A stretch of DNA of 64,000 nucleotides from Rhodospirillales bacterium (GTDB lineage Bacteria > Pseudomonadota > Alphaproteobacteria > ATCC43930 > CGMCC-115725): NCBI GenBank assembly GCA_028288725.1, contig JAQGIC010000116.1, positions 40,752 to 104,751 of the forward strand, given 5' to 3'. Positions 57,506 to 64,000 of this stretch are shown piece by piece (position 1 is the first letter of the stretch; each line of letters begins with the position of its first letter). The notes beneath the pieces were generated by a model. The model was not told where the DNA came from. It was given only the letters and a program-made list of their open reading frames with translations, and did no database searches. The translations under genes and the position numbers were made by a program.

Positions 57506-60500
57506 TTACGCAGCCGGCAACCGTTCATATTCGCCGTCGGCGGAACGCGCGCGGCTTTGCCGGGGCAGCCCCCATCCCTTGATGATCGTGTAGATCGCCG
57601 GAATGACGAGCAGGGTCAGCAGCGTGGACGAGACCATGCCGCCGACCATCGGCACGGCGATGCGCCGCATGACCTCGGAGCCCGTTCCCGTGCTCCACAG
57701 GATCGGCAGCAATCCGGCCATGATCGCGACCACGGTCATCATCTTCGGCCGCACCCGTTCCACGGCGCCCATCATGATCGCCTGCCGTAGATCCTCCCGG
57801 CTGAGCACCGTGCCTTCGCCCTGCCGCCGCTGCCGGATCTCGGCGAGCGCATGGTCGAGGTAGATCAGCATGACCACGCCCGTTTCGGCTGCAACACCCG
57901 CCAGTGCGATGAAGCCCACGGCCACGGCGACGCTCATGTTGTAACCCAAGCCCCACATCAACCAGGCGCCGCCGACGAGCGCGAACGGCACCGAGAGCAT
58001 TACGATCAGCGTCTCGGTCAGCCGCCCGAAGTTGAGGAACAGGAGTACCAGGATCACGACCAGCGTGGCCGGCACGACGACCTTCAACTTGGCTTCCGCC
58101 CGTTGCAGGTACTCGAACTGGCCGCTCCACTCGATATGGTAGCCTGGCGGCATCTTGACCTGCTCGGCGACCTTCCGGGCCGCTTCCGCCACGTAGCCAC
58201 CGAGATCGCGGCCCTGGAGGTCGACGTAAATATAGGCCACGGGCTGGGCGTTCTCCGTGCGGATGCTCGGCGGTCCCAGCGTCACATGGATATGGGCGAT
58301 CTGGCCGAGCGGCACCATCGCGCCGCCTATCGTCGGTACCAGGACCTGGCTCGCGATCGCTTCGGGATCGTCGCGCAGCCCTCGGGGATAGCGGACGTTC
58401 ACGCCATAGCGTTCGCGCCCTTCGACCGTGGTCGTCACCGTCTCGCCGCCAAGCGCCGCGGCAACCACCTTCTGCACATCTTCCACCGACAGGCCATAGC
58501 GAGCGGCCGCCTGCCGATCGGGCTCGATCTCGACGTAATGCCCGCCCTCCAGGCGCTCCGCGAAGGCGCTGGTGGTGCCGGGCACGTCATGGACGACCCG
58601 CTCGACCGCGGTCGCCAAGCCTTCCAGCACATGCAGGTCCGGACCGAACACCTTGACGCCCACCGGCGTGCGAATGCCGGTCGAAAGCATGTCGATGCGG
58701 GCCTTGATCGGCATGGTCCAGGCATTGCTGACGCCGGGCAGCTGCAAGGCGGCGTTCATCTCGGCGATCAGCTGATCGACCGTCTTGGGTATCGGCCATT
58801 CGCTCTCGGGCTTGAGGTTGACGATCGTCTCGCTCATCTCGACCGGGGCCGGGTCGGTCGCCGTCATCGCGCGGCCCGCCTTGCCGAATACCGAGGCGAC
58901 CTCGGGGAACGACTTGATGATGCGGTCCTGGGTCTGGAGCAGCTCGGCCGCCTTGGTCACCGACAAGCCCGGGAGCGTCACGGGCATGAACAGCAGCGTG
59001 CCCTCGTTCAGGCTGGGCATGAACTCGCTGCCGAGCTGCGACACGGGCCAGAACGTCGCCCCGAGCAGCAGCAGCGAGGCCAGCACCGTCAGCGTCGGCA
59101 CCCGCAGCACGACGCGGATGATCGGACGGTAGAGCCAGATCAGCGCCCGGTTGATCGGGTTCTTGCCCTCCGGAACGATATGGCCGCGCACGAAGAACAG
59201 CATCAGCACGGGGACCAGGGTGACCGACAGGATGGCGCCGCCGGCCATGGCGAAGGTCTTGGTATAGGCCAGCGGCTTGAACAGCCGCCCTTCCTGGTCC
59301 TCCAGGGCAAACACCGGCAGGAACGAGGCGACGATCACCAGCAGGCTGAAGAACAGCGAGGGCCCCACTTCCTTCGCCGCCGCGATCAGCGCCGGGCCGC
59401 GCGGCTCGCCCGGCTTCAGCCGTTCGACATGCTTGTGCGCGTTCTCGATCATCACGATCGCCGCATCGACCATGGCGCCGAGCGCGATCGCGATGCCGCC
59501 CAGGCTCATGATGTTCGAACCGATGCCGAGCGCATGCATCCCGGCGAAGGCCAGCAGCACGCCGATCGGCAGGGTCAGGATCGCCACCAGGGCACTCCGC
59601 ACATGCAGCAGGAACACGAAGCAGACCAAGGCGACGATCAGGCTTTCCTCGACCAGCGTGTGCTTCAGCGTGTGGATGGCGCTGTCGATCAACTGCGAGC
59701 GGTCGTAGACCGGTTCGATCGAGACGCCCTCGGGCAGGCCGGGCCTCAACTCGTCGAGCTTGGCCTTGATGTTGCCGATCGTGGTCAGCGCATCGGCGCC
59801 GTCGCGCTTCAGCGCAATGCCGCCGACGACCTCTCCGGTGCCGTTCATCTCGGCGATGCCGCGCCGCTCGTCCGGGCCGAGTTCGATCCGGGCGACCTCC
59901 TTGACCAGGACCGGCGTGCCGGATCCGCTCGGATCGGCCTTCAGCACGACATTGCCAAGGTCCTGCATGCTGCGCAGGTAGCCTCGGCCCCGAATCATGT
60001 ATTCGGTCTCGGTCATCTCGATCGTGCGACCGCCGACATCGCGGTTGCTGGCCCGGAGGGCGTCGGATACCCGATCGAGCGGGATGCCGAAGGCCTGCAG
60101 CTTCTGCGGATCGACGACGACCTGGTACTGCTTCTCGAAACCGCCGACGCTGGCGACCTCGGCCACGCCCTTGGCGGTGACCAGGTTGTAGCGGACGATC
60201 CAGTCCTGGATGCTGCGTAGTTCGGCCAACGTCCGCTGCGCGCCGAGCACGACATATTGGTAGACCCAGCCGACGCCGCTCGCGTCCGGTCCCAAGGCAG
60301 GGGTGACGCCTTGCGGCAGGCGCTTGGCCGCGAAGTTCAGATATTCCAGCACGCGCGAGCGCGCCCAATAGAGATCGGTGCCGTCATCGAACACGACATA
60401 GACGAAGGAAACGCCGAAGTCCGAGAAGCCCCGGACGACCTTGGCATGCGGCACGGCCAGCAGCGCCGTGGTCAGCGGATAGGTCACCTGGTCCTCGACC

Positions 60501-60679
60501 ACCTGCGGCGCCTGGCCCGGGTATTCCGTATAGACGATGACCTGCGTGTCGGACAGGTCCGGCAAGGCGTCGAGCGGGGTGTCGGCGACCGACCAGATGC
60601 CGACGCCGACCAGGATCAGGGTGGCAAGCAGCACCAGCATCCTGTTGCGGGCGCACAGGTCGATCAGGCCGCCGATCAT
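57506..60679 (-). CDS. cusA: CusA/CzcA-type heavy-metal RND efflux pump
   Basis: Proton-driven inner-membrane trimeric pump of 1057 residues, expelling monovalent copper/silver or divalent cations through CusB and TolC-like partners. Proton-relay residues D405 and E412 (GAMVDAAIVMIENAHKH) fall at the same numbers as in E. coli CusA. Two Met of the CusA triad are kept (in PVEMSETI and RIDMLSTGI). The position I align with CusA Met672 is Leu (ARYGLSVEDV), so ion choice may differ. 12 helices and two large periplasmic loops are present. It overlaps cusB by 4 bases. Confidence 0.93.
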   Translation of the reverse strand: MIGGLIDLCARNRMLVLLATLILVGVGIWSVADTPLDALPDLSDTQVIVYTEYPGQAPQVVEDQVTYPLTTALLAVPHAKVVRGFSDFGVSFVYVVFDDGTDLYWARSRVLEYLNFAAKRLPQGVTPALGPDASGVGWVYQYVVLGAQRTLAELRSIQDWIVRYNLVTAKGVAEVASVGGFEKQYQVVVDPQKLQAFGIPLDRVSDALRASNRDVGGRTIEMTETEYMIRGRGYLRSMQDLGNVVLKADPSGSGTPVLVKEVARIELGPDERRGIAEMNGTGEVVGGIALKRDGADALTTIGNIKAKLDELRPGLPEGVSIEPVYDRSQLIDSAIHTLKHTLVEESLIVALVCFVFLLHVRSALVAILTLPIGVLLAFAGMHALGIGSNIMSLGGIAIALGAMVDAAIVMIENAHKHVERLKPGEPRGPALIAAAKEVGPSLFFSLLVIVASFLPVFALEDQEGRLFKPLAYTKTFAMAGGAILSVTLVPVLMLFFVRGHIVPEGKNPINRALIWLYRPIIRVVLRVPTLTVLASLLLLGATFWPVSQLGSEFMPSLNEGTLLFMPVTLPGLSVTKAAELLQTQDRIIKSFPEVASVFGKAGRAMTATDPAPVEMSETIVNLKPESEWPIPKTVDQLIAEMNAALQLPGVSNAWTMPIKARIDMLSTGIRTPVGVKVFGPDLHVLEGLATAVERVVHDVPGTTSAFAERLEGGHYVEIEPDRQAAARYGLSVEDVQKVVAAALGGETVTTTVEGRERYGVNVRYPRGLRDDPEAIASQVLVPTIGGAMVPLGQIAHIHVTLGPPSIRTENAQPVAYIYVDLQGRDLGGYVAEAARKVAEQVKMPPGYHIEWSGQFEYLQRAEAKLKVVVPATLVVILVLLFLNFGRLTETLIVMLSVPFALVGGAWLMWGLGYNMSVAVAVGFIALAGVAAETGVVMLIYLDHALAEIRQRRQGEGTVLSREDLRQAIMMGAVERVRPKMMTVVAIMAGLLPILWSTGTGSEVMRRIAVPMVGGMVSSTLLTLLVIPAIYTIIKGWGLPRQSRARSADGEYERLPAA

Positions 60680-62040
60680 GGCTTGGCTCCCGGTTCGGCA
60701 GGTTTGGCGCTATCGGCGAAGCCTTGCAGGGCCGCGCGCAGGTTGCTCTCGGCATCGATGAGGAAGTTGGCGCCGACGACGACGCGCTCGCCCGGCTCGA
60801 TGCCGTCCAGCACCTGGACCCAATCGTCGCCACGGATGCCGAGTTTGACGGGGCGCGGCTCGAAGCGGCCCTCGTCGCCTGCCACCAGGACGACCTGGCG
60901 GGTGCCGCTATCGAGCACGGCCGAGTTCGGCACCGACAACGCCGGCTCCGCACCGGCAGAACCGTCGATCTCGACGTTGGCGTACATGGCGGCCCGCAGC
61001 TTGCCGTCCGGATTGGGCAACACGATCCGTACGCGCGCGGTCCGCGTTTCGGCCGACAGCGACGGATAGATGAACTCGACCTTGCCCTCGAAGCTCCGGC
61101 CGGGGAAGGCGACGAAGGTGGCTCGTGCCGTCTCCCCTGGTTGGATCGTGCCCAGATCCTGCTCCTGGACCTGCGCGATCAACCACATCGACGACAGATC
61201 GGCCGTCTTGTAGAGCGCTTCGCCCGCATCGACCCGCATGCCTTCCTGAACGGGTTTGTCGATGACGACGCCGTCGGCGGGCGCCACGACTGCGATCCGA
61301 CGGGTCGACCGACCTGTGCGCCGTAGCCGGGCGATCTCCCCCTCAGGGATGTCGAGTGCCCGCAGGCGCTGGACCGAGGCCGCACCGATGGTGCCGCCCA
61401 TCTCGGCCGCTACGAGATATTCCTCTTCCGATGCGACCAGGTCGGGGGCGTAGATCTCGGCCAGCACTTGGCCACGTCGGACCGGGTCGCCGGTCGCGGC
61501 CACCGCGAGATGCTCGATCCAGCCGGGGACCTTGGTCGTGACTGTGGCGAGATGCCGCTCGTCGAACTGAAGGACACCTGTCGCACGCACGGCGCGCGGT
61601 GCCGCCGATCGCATTTCAGCGACTTCGGTCCTGACGCCCAGAGTCTGAAGGCGGCCGGGGCTGATCCGGACGGTGCCGGGCGGATCGCTCTGGCCACCCT
61701 CGTCGGCATAAACGGGCACATAATCCATGCCCATCGAATCTTTCTTGGGCTTGGGCGAGGTGTCGGGCAGTCCCATCGGATTGCGGTAGTAGAGGACATG
61801 ATGGTCGGCGCTCGCCGAGGGCTTGGGCGCCGATGGCGTCGATGCGGCCCCGACGGCTGGGGCATCGTCGAACACGGGCCGAAAATCCCGGCCATCCGCC
61901 GCCTTCTTCGGGCGAGAGGCGTAGGATGGTTTGCCGTCGGGATCTTGATAGTAGAGTGGCTGCCGAGCGGCCTCGTCGGCGCGCGCGATGCCGACCGCGG
62001 CCGAGCCGATCGCCACGCAAGTGAGGATAAGGCGGCGCAT
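60676..62040 (-). CDS. cusB: CusB-type periplasmic adaptor with two heavy-metal-binding motifs
   Basis: 454-residue membrane-fusion protein. Signal peptide MRRLILTCVAIGSAAVGIARA, then two copies of the heavy-metal-binding YHS-like motif. The first is degenerate (LYYQDPDGKPSYASRPKKAA). The second has the full LYYRNPMGLPDTSPKPKKDS plus MGMDYVPVY with Met ligands. Lipoyl/hairpin and beta-barrel parts follow (TVTTKVPGWIEHLAVAATGD, VQEQDLGTIQPGETARATFVAFPG). It shares one base with the TolC stop and overlaps cusA by 4 bases. Confidence 0.93.
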   Translation of the reverse strand: MRRLILTCVAIGSAAVGIARADEAARQPLYYQDPDGKPSYASRPKKAADGRDFRPVFDDAPAVGAASTPSAPKPSASADHHVLYYRNPMGLPDTSPKPKKDSMGMDYVPVYADEGGQSDPPGTVRISPGRLQTLGVRTEVAEMRSAAPRAVRATGVLQFDERHLATVTTKVPGWIEHLAVAATGDPVRRGQVLAEIYAPDLVASEEEYLVAAEMGGTIGAASVQRLRALDIPEGEIARLRRTGRSTRRIAVVAPADGVVIDKPVQEGMRVDAGEALYKTADLSSMWLIAQVQEQDLGTIQPGETARATFVAFPGRSFEGKVEFIYPSLSAETRTARVRIVLPNPDGKLRAAMYANVEIDGSAGAEPALSVPNSAVLDSGTRQVVLVAGDEGRFEPRPVKLGIRGDDWVQVLDGIEPGERVVVGANFLIDAESNLRAALQGFADSAKPAEPGAKP

Positions 62041-63296
62041 CAGAGATCTCCTCCGATCAGTCGTTCGATCGCGGCAAGTTCGGCCTGTTCCTCGAACCGG
62101 GTCTGGAGCAGTCGCAGGTCGACCTCGTGGATCTGGTGCTCGGCCGTGATCGCGGCCGCCAGATCGCCCTTGCCTTGGCTGTAGTTGGCCAGCACGGTCT
62201 GGAACGTCGCCCTGGCTTGCGGCATCGCCTCATGCCGCAATAGCTCTTCCGTCGCCCGGGCGGCGCGCAGCTTGGCGACGGCCTCGCCCAAGGCACCCTC
62301 GACCTCTCGGAGGGAGACCTCATATCGCTGCTGGGTTTCTCCGACCCGAACGGCGGCTTCGTGCTGCCCGGAGGCCTCTCGTCCCCAGGAGAGCGGTATG
62401 TTGAAGCCGATGGTGGCCGCGAAGCCGACCGGGCGGTTGTTGGTCTGGATCAGCGGACCGCCGCCGACCGTCACGTCTGGAAGCCACGCCTTGTCGGCCA
62501 GACTGCTCCGGGATTTGGCGGCGGCGATCGCCGCGGTCCCCGCTGCCAAGGTAGGGTTCGCCGCCCTCGCGCGATCGACCAGGCCCGCGACGATAGGCTC
62601 GGCAGCAGGCATCGGCCTCGCCTTCAGCGGTTCGGTCAACGGCGCGTCGTTCGGGCGGCCGACCAGCGCATTGAGGCGGGCACGAGCGGCGTCTCGCTCC
62701 CCCTCCAGCCGGATTGCCTCGGTCTTCGCCGCAGTCTCTTCCCCGCTCGCCTGGATGACCGCCGTCTGGTCGCCGCCGCCTTGGCCATAGCGGGCGGCGG
62801 CCGCCGAGCGTATGCGATGCGCCAAGTCGGCGATTTCCCGGTTCACCGACATGGCGCGGCTGACCAGGTAATATTGCGCGAAGGCGAGCTTGATCTTGTC
62901 GTCGAGTTCGTCCTGGGCCGCCTGCTCCTGTCCACGCGCGGCATCGACATCGGCAAGCGCCGCCTCCCGGCGCAGGTCGCGCTTGCCCCAGAGCGGAAAC
63001 GCCTGGGTCACCATGACCGTGTGGGCGCTGAAGACGCCGGGGTCCTTGTAATATTGATAGCTGTCGCTGATGGTCGGGTCGTCGAGCGCGTCGGCGCCCT
63101 CGGCCTTGGCCGAGACCGCGGCCGTCTCCAAGGCCGCCGCGCGCAGGGCCGGGCTCAGTTGCCGTCCGGCGGCGATCAAGCCGTCGGCGGTTGCGCCCAG
63201 CGGGCCGTCGGCTGGCTGGGCGAAGGCGGGCGCGCAGGCGATCAGGCTGGCCGCCAGCATCCCGCCGGCGCCGAACCGCGTCCACTGGGCGCCCAC
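62040..63296 (-). CDS. TolC/CusC-type outer-membrane efflux protein
   Basis: Outer-membrane channel component of 418 residues. Signal peptide ending APAFA-QP, two outer-membrane-efflux repeats rich in coiled helices (DLRREAALADVDAARGQEQAAQDELDDKIKLAFAQYYLV and the second half from about 230 with VGGGPLIQTNNRPVGFAATIGFNIPLSWG). This is the CusC-like third part of the pump. It begins 1 base after the YtkA-like gene stop. Confidence 0.9.
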   Translation of the reverse strand: MGAQWTRFGAGGMLAASLIACAPAFAQPADGPLGATADGLIAAGRQLSPALRAAALETAAVSAKAEGADALDDPTISDSYQYYKDPGVFSAHTVMVTQAFPLWGKRDLRREAALADVDAARGQEQAAQDELDDKIKLAFAQYYLVSRAMSVNREIADLAHRIRSAAAARYGQGGGDQTAVIQASGEETAAKTEAIRLEGERDAARARLNALVGRPNDAPLTEPLKARPMPAAEPIVAGLVDRARAANPTLAAGTAAIAAAKSRSSLADKAWLPDVTVGGGPLIQTNNRPVGFAATIGFNIPLSWGREASGQHEAAVRVGETQQRYEVSLREVEGALGEAVAKLRAARATEELLRHEAMPQARATFQTVLANYSQGKGDLAAAITAEHQIHEVDLRLLQTRFEEQAELAAIERLIGGDL

Positions 63297-63297
63297 G

Positions 63298-63696
63298 TCA
63301 CTTCACCAGAGCGACGTTGACGGTTCCCCGGACAGTCTCCGTCTCGCCCTGCACTTTGGCTGCTAAATGAAGCGCCCAGGTTCCGGCCATGCCGGGATCG
63401 ACTTCGAAGCTGTAGATGCCGTCCTTTGCCGGCAGTGCCTTGACCGGCGCGCCCATGGTGGCCATGCCTTCCGGCCCCATGTCGGCCTTGCTCTCGAAGA
63501 TCGCGGCATCGGGCACGGGTTTGCCATCGGTCGTATGGACGAGCCGGATCTGGACGATGTCCTTGCGGGCGGAAAGCTGGGGCTTGCCGACCAGTTCGAA
63601 CTTGTAGTCGGTCGCGGCGGCATGGCTTGGGAGAGCGGCGAAAGCGAAGCCGCTGGCGAACGCGAGAGCGCCCGCAATAACGCGATTGCGAATCAT
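63298..63696 (-). CDS. YtkA-like/FixH-like periplasmic protein
   Basis: 132 residues: signal peptide (MIRNRVIAGALAFASGFAFAALPSHA), then a beta-sandwich domain of YtkA/FixH type (YKFELVGKPQLSARKDIVQIRLVHTTDGKPVPDAAIF, PGMAGTWALHLAAKVQGE). Met-containing MGPEGMATMGAPV resembles copper-binding loops. Often seen in front of Cus-type pumps, where a periplasmic metal-handling role is suspected. Start ATG 63696 gives the signal peptide; the longer form from 63897 does not. Confidence 0.85.
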   Translation of the reverse strand: MIRNRVIAGALAFASGFAFAALPSHAAATDYKFELVGKPQLSARKDIVQIRLVHTTDGKPVPDAAIFESKADMGPEGMATMGAPVKALPAKDGIYSFEVDPGMAGTWALHLAAKVQGETETVRGTVNVALVK

Positions 63697-63793
63697 CGAA
63701 ATACCCTTCGTAGCCGGCCGGCGGCTTAAGCGCACGGCCAAGCGGGAACACCTGATCGTCGAATAGGCGCACTTCGGGCGTGCGCGGACGAGA

Positions 63794-64000
63794 TCAGGCC
63801 GTTCGGGGCGGAAGGGGCTCGGGTTCGTGATCCAAGCTGACCAGCTTGGGATGGGATGCCCAATAGTCGATGGCGCCGTACTGCACGGCCGATTCATGGG
63901 TGATGAAGGGCACCGGGAGCGCCGCCACCGTGACGCAGCCCATCTGCTTGATGCAGTCGGCCGTCATCCCTTTGCACGGCGTCATCGGCGCCGCATCGTC
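63794..64000 (-). CDS. Cys/Met-rich small protein of the metal-efflux operon (5' end beyond window)
   Basis: Only the last 68 codons are visible; the frame stays open to the window edge. The start of the visible part, DDAAPMTPCKGMTADCIKQM followed by GC, carries three Cys and several Met suited to binding copper or similar metals. The rest (PVPFITHESAVQYGAIDYWASH) is not recognised. It lies 97 bases upstream of the YtkA-like gene on the same strand, so it is probably part of the metal-efflux operon. The Met at 63985 is likely internal. Confidence 0.6.
   Translation of the reverse strand, partial: DDAAPMTPCKGMTADCIKQMGCVTVAALPVPFITHESAVQYGAIDYWASHPKLVSLDHEPEPLPPRTA

Noticed and set aside
57851..60220. 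789-codon plus-strand frame opposite cusA
   Set aside because: Shadow of a clearly coding RND pump; no recognisable domain or ribosome site.

Overview
The window is GC-rich, gene-dense bacterial chromosome. It looks alphaproteobacterial, most likely Rhodospirillales-like. The pointers are an F1-only ATP synthase operon (atpHAGDC) without the Fo genes, the gpmI-envC-ctpA-yibQ-rppH block, the moxR-DUF58-DUF4159-GATase operon divergent from DUF1285-nudL-cca, and a lone flagellin behind a sigma-54-type promoter. No rRNA, tRNA, CRISPR array, transposase or phage gene was seen. Taxonomy is inferred from gene content only.

Layout. 1-7.8 kb: the 3' part of a globin-coupled diguanylate cyclase, a MATE exporter, an SDR oxidoreductase, an acyl-CoA synthetase, a large outer-membrane barrel and two small unknown proteins. 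8-12.7 kb: the kdpFABC potassium pump, preceded by a 27-residue membrane peptide and without kdpDE. 12.9-17.2 kb: an OpgC-like membrane protein, then five tightly overlapping genes centred on a membrane haem domain fused to a Rieske domain. 17.2-20.1 kb: a methyltransferase, murI and the flagellin. 20.5-26.5 kb: an orphan solute-binding protein divergent from a branched-chain amino-acid ABC operon in which LivM and LivG are fused. 26.6-33.8 kb: a ketopantoate reductase-like enzyme, a Gly/His-rich surface protein, two MFS transporters, ethanolamine ammonia-lyase (eutBC) and a PhnZ-like HD-domain diiron oxygenase.

33.9-40.1 kb is a cell-envelope operon (phosphoglycerate mutase, EnvC, CtpA, YibQ, RppH). 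40.1-46.2 kb holds a ferritin-like diiron protein and atpHAGDC. 46.4-50.5 kb holds trmL-hemF, a lytic transglycosylase, and cca-nudL-DUF1285. 50.7-57.4 kb is the MoxR/DUF58/DUF4159/GATase operon. 57.5-64 kb is a Cus-type metal efflux operon that runs off the right edge.

The best leads are: (i) the 14.1-17.2 kb redox operon, with a ferric-reductase-like/Rieske fusion and a partner carrying a C-x12-H-x2-C-x3-C motif; (ii) eutBC beside a PhnZ-type oxygenase and an MFS gene whose conserved N-terminus lies upstream of any canonical start codon, apparently starting at ATC; (iii) a composite intergenic repeat made of hairpins, present twice; (iv) a perfect 18-bp palindrome over the start region of an MFS efflux gene; (v) a sigma-54-type promoter with an upstream inverted repeat and structured leader at the flagellin gene.
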